The position numbers and the translations under genes were made by a program. DNA of 64,000 bases from contig CM070602.1 of NCBI GenBank assembly GCA_036346395.1, forward strand, positions 16,873,098-16,937,097, in the 5' to 3' direction. Source of the stretch: Hsuehochloa calcarea. Lineage: Eukaryota; Streptophyta; Magnoliopsida; Poales; Poaceae. A model generated the notes under the pieces. It had not been told where the DNA came from. It saw nothing but the letters and a program-made list of their open reading frames with translations, and ran no database searches. Position 1 is the first letter of the stretch; the number at the start of each line of letters is the position of its first letter. This document shows positions 54,621-64,000 of this stretch, piece by piece.

Positions 54621-55202
54621 TAGGAGCTGGCGGCGGCAGAGTGGTTGTGGATGCGATTTTTTTATTTATTATTTAGGGTTTTGGGATGGCGGATCACGAT
54701 GTAGTGTGGCTTGGGTTACATGGCGACGTAAATCTGGTAGTGCGGCTCTTTTCTTTTTCTTTTTCTTTTGATTTTCGGTAGATGCAAACACGAACAGAAG
54801 ACAGATGCGACGGAAACACGGAATAGATAGAAACTAATGACGCATTAACACATGGATTAAAATTTGATAATGTAGAACTAAGAACAAATCTAAGCAAAAG
54901 GCCTAGGTATACGATGGTATTTTTATCGGACAATTTTCTGGATTATAGGATTGAAAATAAATATGATGTAGTTAGATAAAAATCTTACATAGCCAACGAA
55001 GCTCTGATACTAAGATGTAATGAGTAGTTTCTCGATGAATTGTTACCACCAGTTATAAGCATAGTCTTTAAACTCTCTAGTGGTTCTCATCGCCTTTGTA
55101 TTGTGAGAAGTTTTTAAAATGTAATCAACTTATCTATTTGTAAAAAGTTTATAACCTATTATGATTAGTAGAGCAAAAATAGTAAAGAAACGTGTGTGTG
55201 TA
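54621..55202. other. AT-rich sequence, nothing recognised
   Basis: No gene or paired repeat seen. GAAGCTCTGATACTAAGATG near 54999 resembles a reverse Met-tRNA primer site (GGCTCTGATACCA), hinting at further LTR-element remains. Confidence 0.35.
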
Positions 55203-55528
55203 GGGAACATATCTAGTGCTAATGGGTAATTGAGTGCTAAGGTGCTAATGACAATCTTGATAGTTGGATTATGCAGCGTGTTTAATGTAGAGCATTGGTG
55301 GTGGGAGCATGCAGAGTGTTTAATGCAGAGCATTGGTGGTGGGAGCATGCAGAGTGTTTAATGCAGACGCATTAATGAAAGCGCATTGAAGGTGGGAGTA
55401 TGCATGATGATTAAATAGTTTGGAGGTTGGAGCCCTATTAATCTTGGCTGTTCAATCCAAATCAAACGGTTAAGATTACCATTAACACCTTAGCACTCAA
55501 TTACCCATTAGCACTAGTTATATTTTTC

Positions 55529-55530
<2 letters not shown>
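55203..55530. mobile_element. MITE with about 60-bp terminal inverted repeats and internal minisatellite (328 bp)
   Basis: Left GGGAACATATCTAGTGCTAA continues TGGGTAATTGAGTGCTAAGG; the right end (read on -) is GGGAAAAATATAACTAGTGC then TAATGGGTAATTGAGTGCTA. The interior holds a 38-bp unit (GTGTTTAATG...GGGAGCATGCAGA) starting at 55278, 55316 and 55354. The right border runs directly into an (AT)n tract. The family is not identified. Confidence 0.75.

Positions 55531-55569
<39 letters not shown>
55531..55569. repeat. (AT)n microsatellite
   Basis: Uninterrupted AT dinucleotides directly beside the MITE end. Confidence 0.95.
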
Positions 55570-55571
<2 letters not shown>

Positions 55572-57464
55572 AAGCCCTTTTCCTACTCGTATTCACATAT
55601 TTTCAGAGGTGATATGTACAATTTTTTTAAGATATACTCCTTTTTAGTGCGAATATGAAGATATTTATAAAATATGCTAAAAATTATGGACTCTCTTACA
55701 AATTTTTCATATGGTTCGCATTGGAGTATATTATAATTAGTATATAAGTGTATCCAAAGTGATAAAGGAGTATGTCAAGTTCTTTTAGGTGTTATATCAA
55801 AAGTGGGAGTAACTACACCCGGTAGTAGAAAGTATTATATATATAGTTTTATCTCAACCTCAATTTTTTTTAAATTTTTTACGACCGAAGTTCTTACTTT
55901 CCTTTTATCGAAAGAAACTAGCGCGATACTTGCCATGACATGTCAATTAAATGCCGAAACTGACACAGTGTTGGACAATCACGCACCATACGCATGCTCA
56001 GCTCAGGGCCTTTTCACATGCGGTTTGGGCCAGATATCTGCTCTAAAGCCTAGAACTGATCAAGTAGAGCACGATTATCGTCTCCAAGTCATTCAAAAAG
56101 CGCTTCCGGTCTTTCCGCCCCGGTCCCCAACCACATATCATCACGCCGCACGCCGCACGCCGCACGGGCAGAATCGCCACAAAAACTGCCCCTCGGCCGG
56201 GTCCTACCCCGTGACCGCGGGCCGTGGTGAGGTCACGCCGGACGCCACCAATTTTGTGCCGCCTCCCACGCGCGCGTCGCGAGCCCAACAACAGCAAACG
56301 TTTCCTCCAGCTCATCCGCGCGGTGCGGTCAATACGCGGAGGGAGGCTTCGATTCCGCGTGCACCGCCTTGCCCCCTCGCCAGTCGCCACGCACCAACGC
56401 CAACACGCTATTATCCTCTCTTTACTGCCGGACCGAACCGTCGGAAAAGGGCCACCCACCCGAGCCCGCGCGCGCGCCGGAGCCGAACAAGCGGGAATTC
56501 CGGGTGTCTGGATACTGGATTGGGACCGGCACAGCGCCACACTAGACTTACCAGCGCGCTGCACACTTGCAAAGCGAGTTTGGTGCTCCAATCATTGAGA
56601 TGAGAAAGCCTCGTGAACGGGACCGACCGAGATCGAGATGCCAAGAAACGTTGGACAAGCATGCCTTCCAACCTCGCTGTATTGCATAGTCGCTATCGCG
56701 GCCGACAGGAACCTGCTGTGACGCACTACCAGCACTGCATTTGATCGGTAATTTGGACACCTGCGTGGATATACATTGATTATCTTCGTGCTGGTGAATG
56801 ATTGATTACTTGATTACAGTAGTCTGCAGACTACAAATCATGTTTGGATCGGGCCGGTAACATAGTACCAGTAGAATATACGATGCTAAGCACACATTAA
56901 GATACAAGATGAGATCAGATTTGCCACAAGATTAATTTTGGATTGGAGACGATAGCCGCTGCGTGACGATTTTTGCATGACAGGATTTTCTCCCGGATGC
57001 CTTGTCGGAGGGCGGACAAGGATCAAAGCTCCGGTTGCTGACGGTCACGACTCGAGCGGCCGACCTGCTGCCTAACCTAAGAATGACGCCGAGCAATGCG
57101 GCATGGGCAACAAAATCAATCCATTCGTGTTTGTCGAGCCTCGAGTGATCGCAACACCCGTATCAATCATAGACAAATAGTGAAAAGAACAAGCTAGTCT
57201 ATTACATACAGGGCACATGCACAAAGCCACAAGCCCACAAATCAGAATATAGCAAGCAAACAGAAATTGGAATGAAACTAAATCCATTAGATTCGTGCGT
57301 CTTGTGACTCAAGATGGCAATGAAAAATCCGAACACTACTAATAAGATGCACGTGATCTAGGCTCGACTCAGACTGTTGATCGAGATTTGCACGCCAATA
57401 CATACGCTGGACAGACCCCATTGCCAATTGCTAAGCTCAGTCCAGGATAGTCTTGTCTCAATCC
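55570..57464. other. Intergenic sequence with a GC-rich island (about 56100-56600)
   Basis: The island is rich in CGCC/CGCG words and triplicated CGCCGCACG, and has long frames on both strands (55803-56603 +, 56043-56591 -) without domains. Composition resembles the promoter/5' end of a grass gene, but I found no coding exon after it in either direction. The remainder (56760-57464) shows nothing recognised. Confidence 0.35.
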
Positions 57465-57775
57465 GTGAATCACTTATCGCGAAATTTCACCGGTTACTGC
57501 CGGTAACCGGTAGAAATTTAAACCGTCGGCGAAATTTCGGTTTTGATAAATTTTATTAAAAAAACGAATTTGCATGAATTATGTTTGAATTTGATTTTTT
57601 AAAACTTTTGGATAAAATTTGTCAAAAAAAATCGAATTTGCATGAATTATGTTTGAATTTGTTTTTTTTTCAATTTTTTTAATTTTGATCAAAATTTAAC
57701 CGAAATTTCCAGTTACCAGCGGTAACCGGAGTTACCGTCGCCCTCCGAAAAATTTCCAACCGGTAAGTGATTCAC
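57465..57775. mobile_element. MITE with terminal inverted repeats (311 bp)
   Basis: Left GTGAATCACTTATCGCGAAA, right end (on -) GTGAATCACTTACCGGTTGG. Inner inverted matches include GGTTAC.G..GGTAACCGG and GAAATTT. An internal near-duplicate GAATTTGCATGAATTATGTT occurs twice (about 57567 and 57633). Flanks TTGTCTCAA and TGGTCTCAG hint at a 9-bp duplication (Mutator-like), offset by a few bases on the left. Confidence 0.7.
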
Positions 57776-58554
57776 TGGTCTCAGTACTATCAGATTCAGA
57801 GTTTCTACAGTTCCGTTGCTTCTTTAACGATTCGGTTGGTTTGCTCGTGATGCTGCATCAGTCAAATCTTGAAATACTGCCATAATTTACACCGTTCTCT
57901 GTCTTCCTGACAGCACTGATAAATATCGACACATGTAGAAATCCAAGCACTGATCTTTCAATCGGGGCGTGCTTAGTGGGATACGTCACTCGGATTTGCA
58001 TCCAGATCTCTGTGTATACCACCGAGTTAGTTCTATAATTAGTAACTAGCTCATACAGCACAACATCGATGAATATTACATTTATACAAATGACTAAAAA
58101 TGATAATAAATAAGTGTAAATATATCACATTGTCGAAGTCTTACATCATGGGTTGGGAATGCCAAATATAGATGAAGTCCCGCATGAAAAAATAAATAGT
58201 TGTAGTGACCCACATGATATGCCCACAAGCAATTGACTAAGCGACCTAGTACTTAATGCCATCTTCAACTCCCGGTGGGTAGGGATAATTGTTCACTAGT
58301 TGGCATATTCGGGCACTGAATCCACATATACGAGCAATAATGAATACAAAAGTACCCAGTAAGACCTCACACCGAATGCAATTATATAGATGCATGACTT
58401 GGGCGACATATCTGGTGGACATGAGCATATCTGTGCACATGTGGACATAAGCGATCCGAGTGCTCCATCGCGAAAGCAGCGGTGCAGGGCAAGCGAGCGC
58501 ACACTTTTGGCAACTTTTCGCCCCCGAACGAGTGAGCGAGTGCACTGCTTTCCA
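57776..58554. other. Intergenic sequence, nothing recognised
   Basis: AT-rich to 58440, then rising GC toward the GRF gene fragment. Frames here carry no domain. Confidence 0.4.
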
Positions 58555-58831
58555 TTACCTCGATCCTGAATCCCTCAGCCCCCAACACTCTTGATCCCCA
58601 AGTCCTCTTGCCCTCGTCCCAAATCGCCCGAGGTGACCATGGTGCCGCCGCTCCTCTAGCCCTTGAGCGCCTCTTCGCCTCCCCCTTGTGCTCCGTGCGC
58701 CTCCGCCTCGCTCCCACCAGGGCCTCCTCCCCAAATTGAGTCTAGGGTTAGGGCCTGTGGTACGTATCGACAAACCGGTGACCCTCTGCGCCTCCGCCCT
58801 TGAGCACCCTTCCCCCAGGCGTTGCCGCACT

Positions 58832-58993
58832 ATGGAGAAGAAGAAAGCTCACGCGGAGGCGCACTCTGAGTGGTCAATGACAGCGCCTAGCGGTGGGCTA
58901 CCTCTCGTGCCATGCCCAAAGTTTCATGCTAAGATGATCTGGGCCGTGTCTGAGCTCGAAGAATCGAGGAAAAGAGTACTACAAATGCCCTAA
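58832..58993 (+). pseudogene. GRF-type zinc-finger protein, first exon fragment
   Basis: From ATG 58832: MEKKKAHAEAHSEWSM, then GLPLVPCPKFHAKMIWAVSE and LEESRKRV. The set G-L-P-L-V-x-C-P-x-C...R.V..YYKCP is the start of a small plant GRF-zinc-finger family. Here the second Cys is Phe (TTT at about 58921). A one-base loss after RKRV shifts the frame so that YYKCPKNA is read only in the next frame. A GC-rich leader with AGGGTTAGGG (58560-58830) precedes it. A possible second exon (MYSRGCFHMKIPIYEPFEWD) starts after CCAG at about 59132. Probably nonfunctional. Confidence 0.6.
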
Positions 58994-59234
58994 AAACGCA
59001 GCGGTGTAATAAACTCCCTTTTCTCTTGATTTTGATTTTGATTTTGATGTTGAAATTTGGTTTTTTGTATTGCTGGCTAGTTGCATTTTATGCATTTTGA
59101 TGAGGAAATTGGGTGCTTTATTTTGGTCCAGATGTATTCCAGGGGGTGCTTTCATATGAAAATACCAATATACGAGCCATTTGAGTGGGATGCATCTAGT
59201 GGAACAGGTGAGAAGAGATGTGTCAGTGATCTAG

Positions 59235-60540
59235 AACCAATCTTATATATGATTGTTTGATTGGGGGTCTCTTAAGATTGACCACGCAGAGAGATGACAC
59301 ATAGATTTTATATAGGTTCGGGACTTCTCTGCGAGAATAACAGCCCTACTCCTGTGTGTATTATATTGAATATGAGTGTACAAGTCACAATCAAGAGGAA
59401 GACTAGTGCCTAATGCCTTGTGCTCCTGATCTCTTCGTCTCTCTCCGTCGTCTGCTGATTCCACCCTTTATATAGTACTCGAAGAGGGTGGCGGTTTCTC
59501 CAATCCAAACGGCGCCTCAACACTTCATATGATGAAGCGGTTACTGGGGATTATTGTTGGAGTAGTAACGTTCCCACATCGCCAGGCGGTTATCATCAGG
59601 ACATATAGTTTAATCATGCAGTTATTCTAAGAAATAACATCATAATTAACTACCCCATATCTTTAAATATAGTGTAGAAGACTCCCTAATCGACCAGGCC
59701 TACATGTCTGTAGGCTCCATCGACTAGAGACTGGTCGTAGAAGAACTTATGACCATGTGTGATCGTAGTAAAGCTTACGACTACAGACTGATCGTAGGAG
59801 GACTTACAATTAGGGGATAGTCATAGAAAAGCTTACGACTAGGAACTGGTACGACCAAGGGATGGTCGTAGAGGAACTTACGACCAGGGGATGGTCGTAT
59901 TAAAGCTTACGACATTCTCACTTATGGATAAGGGGTATACTTACAAGAAGTGTAAAGATAATGCTATCTATTATAAGAATTATAGATAAATGAATAAAAT
60001 GAGGATTATTAGATCCTCGTCATCTAGCCCCCCATGTTCAAGTGAAAATAACTTGCTTGGAAAGAGGGTCATAGAAAATCTTACGACTACAAGGTGGTCG
60101 TAGTATGGTGATCGGAAGTAAAACCTTTCCGACGAATATTTCATTTAACCAGAAAAGGACTTGGTCAAGGAGGTAGTTTCACTTGAGGTGTAAAGACATA
60201 CTCGGTTTTCTCGAGAAGATGGATTTAAAAATTCCAATCGACTCTTACACTCCTGTCCGTTGGGGAGGCTCCTCAAATCCTAGCGGTCTTGTTCGCAGAG
60301 GATAAGATGAAACGCCTAAAGGTAATTAAAGATTGAATTCTTCTTTAGGATATCATAGTTGTAGAAATACTTATGACCAGAGGATTGTTGTAGAAAAAAT
60401 TATGACTAGATACTAGTCGTAGAAGGACTTACAACAGGGGATTGTCGTAGAAAAATTTATGGCTAGATACTGGTCGAAAAGGACTTACAGCCAGGGGATT
60501 GTCGTAGAAAAACTTATGATTTGTGATTGATATGTGTTTT
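59235..60540. repeat. LTR-like sequence with GGTCGTA-rich array
   Basis: 59280-59520 shares layout with 6300-6520 (TATAGGTTCGGGACTTCTCT, CCCTACTCCTGTG). From 59700 to 60520 the words GACCA, GGGGATGGTCGTA and AAGCTTACGACTA recur about every 30-45 bases, an imperfect array. The end at 59993-60033 (ATAAATGAATAAAATGAGGA) resembles 7270-7320. No coding sequence. Confidence 0.5.
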
Positions 60541-63197
60541 TCTTTGTTTGGTGATTATATGATGAATAATGGTGATGTGTACTTGTTCAACGTGGTATCG
60601 GATTACTATGATTCAGTTGCTATTATTTCGTTATTCATCTTGTTCATTCATGCACACAAGTTTTGATCTTGCTACACCCACAGGAGTGGGTAGTGAAGTC
60701 CCAGCATTCCAACCTGGGCAAGTAAGACCCACCATTCTAATGTGGGCAATTTGGATCCCCGTTTTGAAATATTCTTCAAACGGGCCTTGGATGCCCACTT
60801 TTGGATAACGCGAGCATAAGTGAACACCGACGGGTATTCACTAGCTATACCGGTATGAGCAGAATTGAAGGAATGTATATTCATTCATTAATGTGTTATT
60901 TCTAATTCATGTGTTGGCTCATTATGCTCTTGATGAATTGTATTTTCTTTGTTCAAAATAGTCTTTTGTACTTGCTGAGTCTTGGACTCACCCTTGCTGT
61001 GTTTCCCATTTTAGGTGAACCATGATGTCGACTTTCATGGGAGGGAGTAGACACACAGTTGCATACACCCTTTGAGATAATCATTTATTATTATTCTGCA
61101 CTTGTTGTTGATGGTTATCGTTATACTTATTTTATGCGAGTTATGGTTTCGTGTTCTCCAGATATAATTCTTAATAGTGTTATACTGTATGGAACATCAC
61201 GTACGAATTACTTATGAAATGCTGAAATTAGGCTGTTTATCATGCTAGATCCCTTCTGAGCAGAACTTAGTTGCCCTTTTATTGTAGGATGTTCGAAATT
61301 GTTTAATTTGTTTAATTGTGGTAGAGGTTTTAGGTAACATCTCGCCTTCTGAATAGCCAGGGTGTTACATTGAGCCCGTGCATAAACCTGCACCCACCAA
61401 ATATTCATTTCGCCCAATTACAACCTAACTTTTCCTTTTTGTTTTTCAAAATCATTTGCAAAATCTTCCATGACAAACCAATGACATAGACTTTTAAACA
61501 ATAATTAATCATTTGGCTAAAATTTTCCAAACTAAACATTTTTGGTCTAAGTATGTCTTTGCGTAATATTTTCAAATGATCCCAGTTCATACTATTGTAT
61601 CAACTAGGTTTTTATCTACAGTGATAATATATTTGATTCAAATATCAACATTGGCCATACAAAGGATTTAGGCATAACTATAAATTTAAAACATGTATTT
61701 AAATTACATTGAATAAAAATAAGCATGCAATAATAATTTAAAATAGAATTTAAATAATTTGAAATAATGGGATCAAATATGATCAAAAGTATAACTTGCC
61801 TTGCTTGGTTAAATGTTGTTCTCAAATGGCGTCGAAATCGGACTCTTCGAAGTCGTCGAAATCCATACGCGTACATAAGCCAAATTCAAACAAAATCCAA
61901 ATAAAATCCAAAAATTATGAAATAAATACTAGAAGGAAGATATTGACATTATATGAATATAAGAATTTGAATCGATGGAATCAGAGTTCGTACTTTACAG
62001 TTGCCAGTTGGTGGTGAGCCCCGGGGTTGAAGGCTTCCCATCGTCATCGTTCCTCTCACGGTTGAGGCAAGTACAAATAGTATTGAATGAATTAGTTTGC
62101 ATCGTTCATAATAAATGACATGGTTTGCTTATGAGTTTTACTTCCATATTAATGTTGTTGAATATTAAACTCTCATGATGGATTGAGATTGTGAAGTTCA
62201 AATCGCATCATGGCATTCATTCTTGAACCTTGGACTACATGGTAGCCAAGGGTTGTTTCTTTTGAGGTCTCCATCATATATTGGACGGGCATGAGGTCCC
62301 CGTCATGTATTGGACGGGCATGGATCCCCGCACTTGTGTAGTGTGGGCTTGAGGTCCATGTGCCTGAGGGCACAGGCTTTAGTATGCATCGACGGATGTA
62401 CTACTCAGCATTACCGGTAATTGCAAAGAAGAAAAACAGAGCATTCATGACATATGCATTGCATTCCAGTGTAAGAGATTTGTTTATGGTCACTTGCTGA
62501 TGTTCATGTGATGAATTGATATCATCGTTGGTTACTCATGATGTTTTGTTTATTATCCCCGTTGTACTTTGCTGAGTCGTGGACACACGCTTGTTGTTGT
62601 TTTTCTTTTAGGTACCTCTCAAGGCAATGACATGCATGAGAAGGGGTAGTTTGGTGCACTTCACTTATATTTACTCATGCAAATAATTTAGATTGTTTAC
62701 CCAAGTCTCATATTCTTGCTAGTACTTTTATATTTCGGACTGAGTTTACCCTTCGCGGTGATGGATTTATTTGTACTTGTAGCAGCCAAGGATTTTTGGC
62801 GGATGATTCAATTGATGCCTTAATATTAGCTTTTGATTTTTTAGTTCCATTCGATAGAATATCATGAACGTCTTGATTAGTTTTATCCCTCGTCTTTCTA
62901 GTGAGTCTTGATAACTTTTGAATTAACTGATAAGGAGCTACTCTCATTATGTTCCTCTATGCTTAGTGTTCGGTTTGGTTGATGCATAGCTTGAGCTGTG
63001 CCTAAGTATTCATTAGTTGACTTGTGGTAGTCATATTCCTGTCTATTTGAAGCTTGTGTTAGTTCTTGTTGATTTAAATTAAGTCATTTGTAGTTGCATG
63101 TTCTACTAAAAATATTTTTAGTAAATTGAGGTAAAATATTGTTGTAAGGTTGTTGAGTAGCATTTTAGGCCCTATGCTGGGCTGGGGTGTTACAGGG
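60541..63197. mobile_element. Gypsy-type LTR remnants, at least two pieces
   Basis: Two pieces end CAGGGTGTTACA (61357-61368) and GGGGTGTTACA (63184-63194). Both carry a CTTGCTGAGTC / CTTTGCTGAGTC word, then GGACTCACCCTTGCT / GGACACACGCTTGTT and TTTTAGGT (60979-61020 and 62566-62615), showing they are homologous. 61660-61860 contains reverse-oriented sequence like 2080-2240 (GATCAAA...AACTTGCCT), so orientation is mixed. No gag or pol. Confidence 0.5.
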
Positions 63198-64000
63198 GGG
63201 CCAGCCCCTTTTCTACAACTCGTCTTCCTCTCTATCCCTCCACCGTTGTCCCTATCCCGCTATCTTGTCGAGGTGATTATGTTGCGCCATACTCGATTTT
63301 GTTTTCGATTGTTTGCTGTTGTTTCTTTTTGTGTGCTCTTGGCGCGCCCTAATGTTTCCTATGTTTGCACCGTCCGCCTGGCTACAAGGCACCAGTGCAC
63401 GTATGCCCCTCCGTAGTCGACGAACATAGGTGAGCAGTTGGATCTTGAGGGTTCTGACACTGCTTGTGTTCTTGACTTGATCCTAGCCTGCATTGTGGGG
63501 TGCTTGGGGCCAAGATTTCGGGGATGTGATGCGGATCGGATTGTTAGGGTTCAGGATCTTCTTGATATATTCGGTGTTTTGTTTTAGGAATTTCTATATA
63601 ACTTTTGATAGTTTTTTGAAGTTAAAACTGTCACTTTTCTGTTCGTTAGATGTGCTATAAAATTCGTATTATTGATATATTGTAAGAAAAAAAATTTATA
63701 ATAGTCGATTTTTTATTCGTCCGATATGCTTTGAGATTTGCACTTTTTCCCATCTAGTGAATTGGGTCCAATTTATTATGATTTTTTCTTCGGAACATAA
63801 CGGGTTCACTATATTACCATATTTTGTTGGTATATAATTTTATTTTTTTATCTTTGTTTTTGCTCAATCTCTCAATTTACATGTGGAGAACATAACGTGT
63901 TCACTACATTGTCGTATTTTATTGGTATATAATTTTATTTTTTATCTTTGTTTTTGCTCAACCTCCCAAAGTACATGTGAATAATTACAGTGACAAAGAG
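63198..64000. other. Unassigned sequence with a 95-bp tandem duplication at the edge
   Basis: GAACATAACG(G/T)GTTCACTA starts at 63793 and 63888, 95 bases apart, each followed by TTGGTATATAATTTTATTTT and TTGTTTTTGCTCAA. A 88-codon frame at 63150-63416 overlaps an LTR end and is not supported. Confidence 0.5.

Noticed and set aside
55803..56603. 266-codon frame across the GC-rich island
   Set aside because: Starts in AT-rich DNA and then runs through skewed composition; a 182-codon antisense frame overlaps; no domain.

Overview
The window is plant nuclear DNA from a grass, most likely rice or a close relative. The evidence is a Stowaway-type MITE end (CTCCCTCCGT flanked by TA), a CACTA element with subterminal hairpins, long-LTR chromovirus and Copia families, and one intact gene whose coding sequence is strongly GC-rich, as is common in grasses. 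Almost everything else is transposable-element sequence, much of it nested and broken.

Layout. 1-5597: a Copia element (gag, then protease/integrase) split by a reverse-oriented solo LTR with an ACGTC direct repeat at both ends. 5598-14740: a mosaic of LTR-derived pieces, including a second Copia family (3' internal end, LTR, primer-binding site and gag start). 14741-34980: a degraded DNA-transposon-like locus. A plant mobile domain (PMD) gene on + faces a Mutator-like (MULE) transposase gene on -, and a 197-bp exon/intron unit is repeated three times between them. A 11.9-kb chromovirus (16273-28206; two 3.1-kb LTRs, Met-tRNA primer site, an extra intact 244-aa ORF, then broken gag, pol and chromodomain) sits in the middle of the PMD gene. 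35527-37603: a LINE tail and a mini-CACTA element.

39429-48363 is the one convincing intact host gene: an NRT1/PTR-family (NPF3-like) proton-coupled transporter of 593 aa in three exons. Its 7.1-kb first intron is filled with MITEs and AT-rich repeats. Its 29-codon first exon is too small to be seen by an ORF search, and it fixes the true start. Downstream, 51812-54055 holds the C-terminal part of a second NPF copy, inverted, with in-frame stops, split by a 1.66-kb gag-only LTR element with a perfect GTCCA target duplication. Between the two NPF copies lies an internally deleted Copia element (49516-51790).

54060-64000 has further LTR pieces, two MITEs with long terminal inverted repeats, a GRF-type zinc-finger gene fragment (58832-58993) and more LTR-like sequence related to that near 6-7 kb.

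Both the chromovirus and the PMD/MULE locus are broken mainly by very small indels concentrated in GC-rich stretches, while AT-rich stretches of the two LTRs are nearly identical. Either decay is unusual here or the repeats carry uncorrected assembly errors. No rRNA, tRNA, CRISPR or prokaryotic feature was seen.
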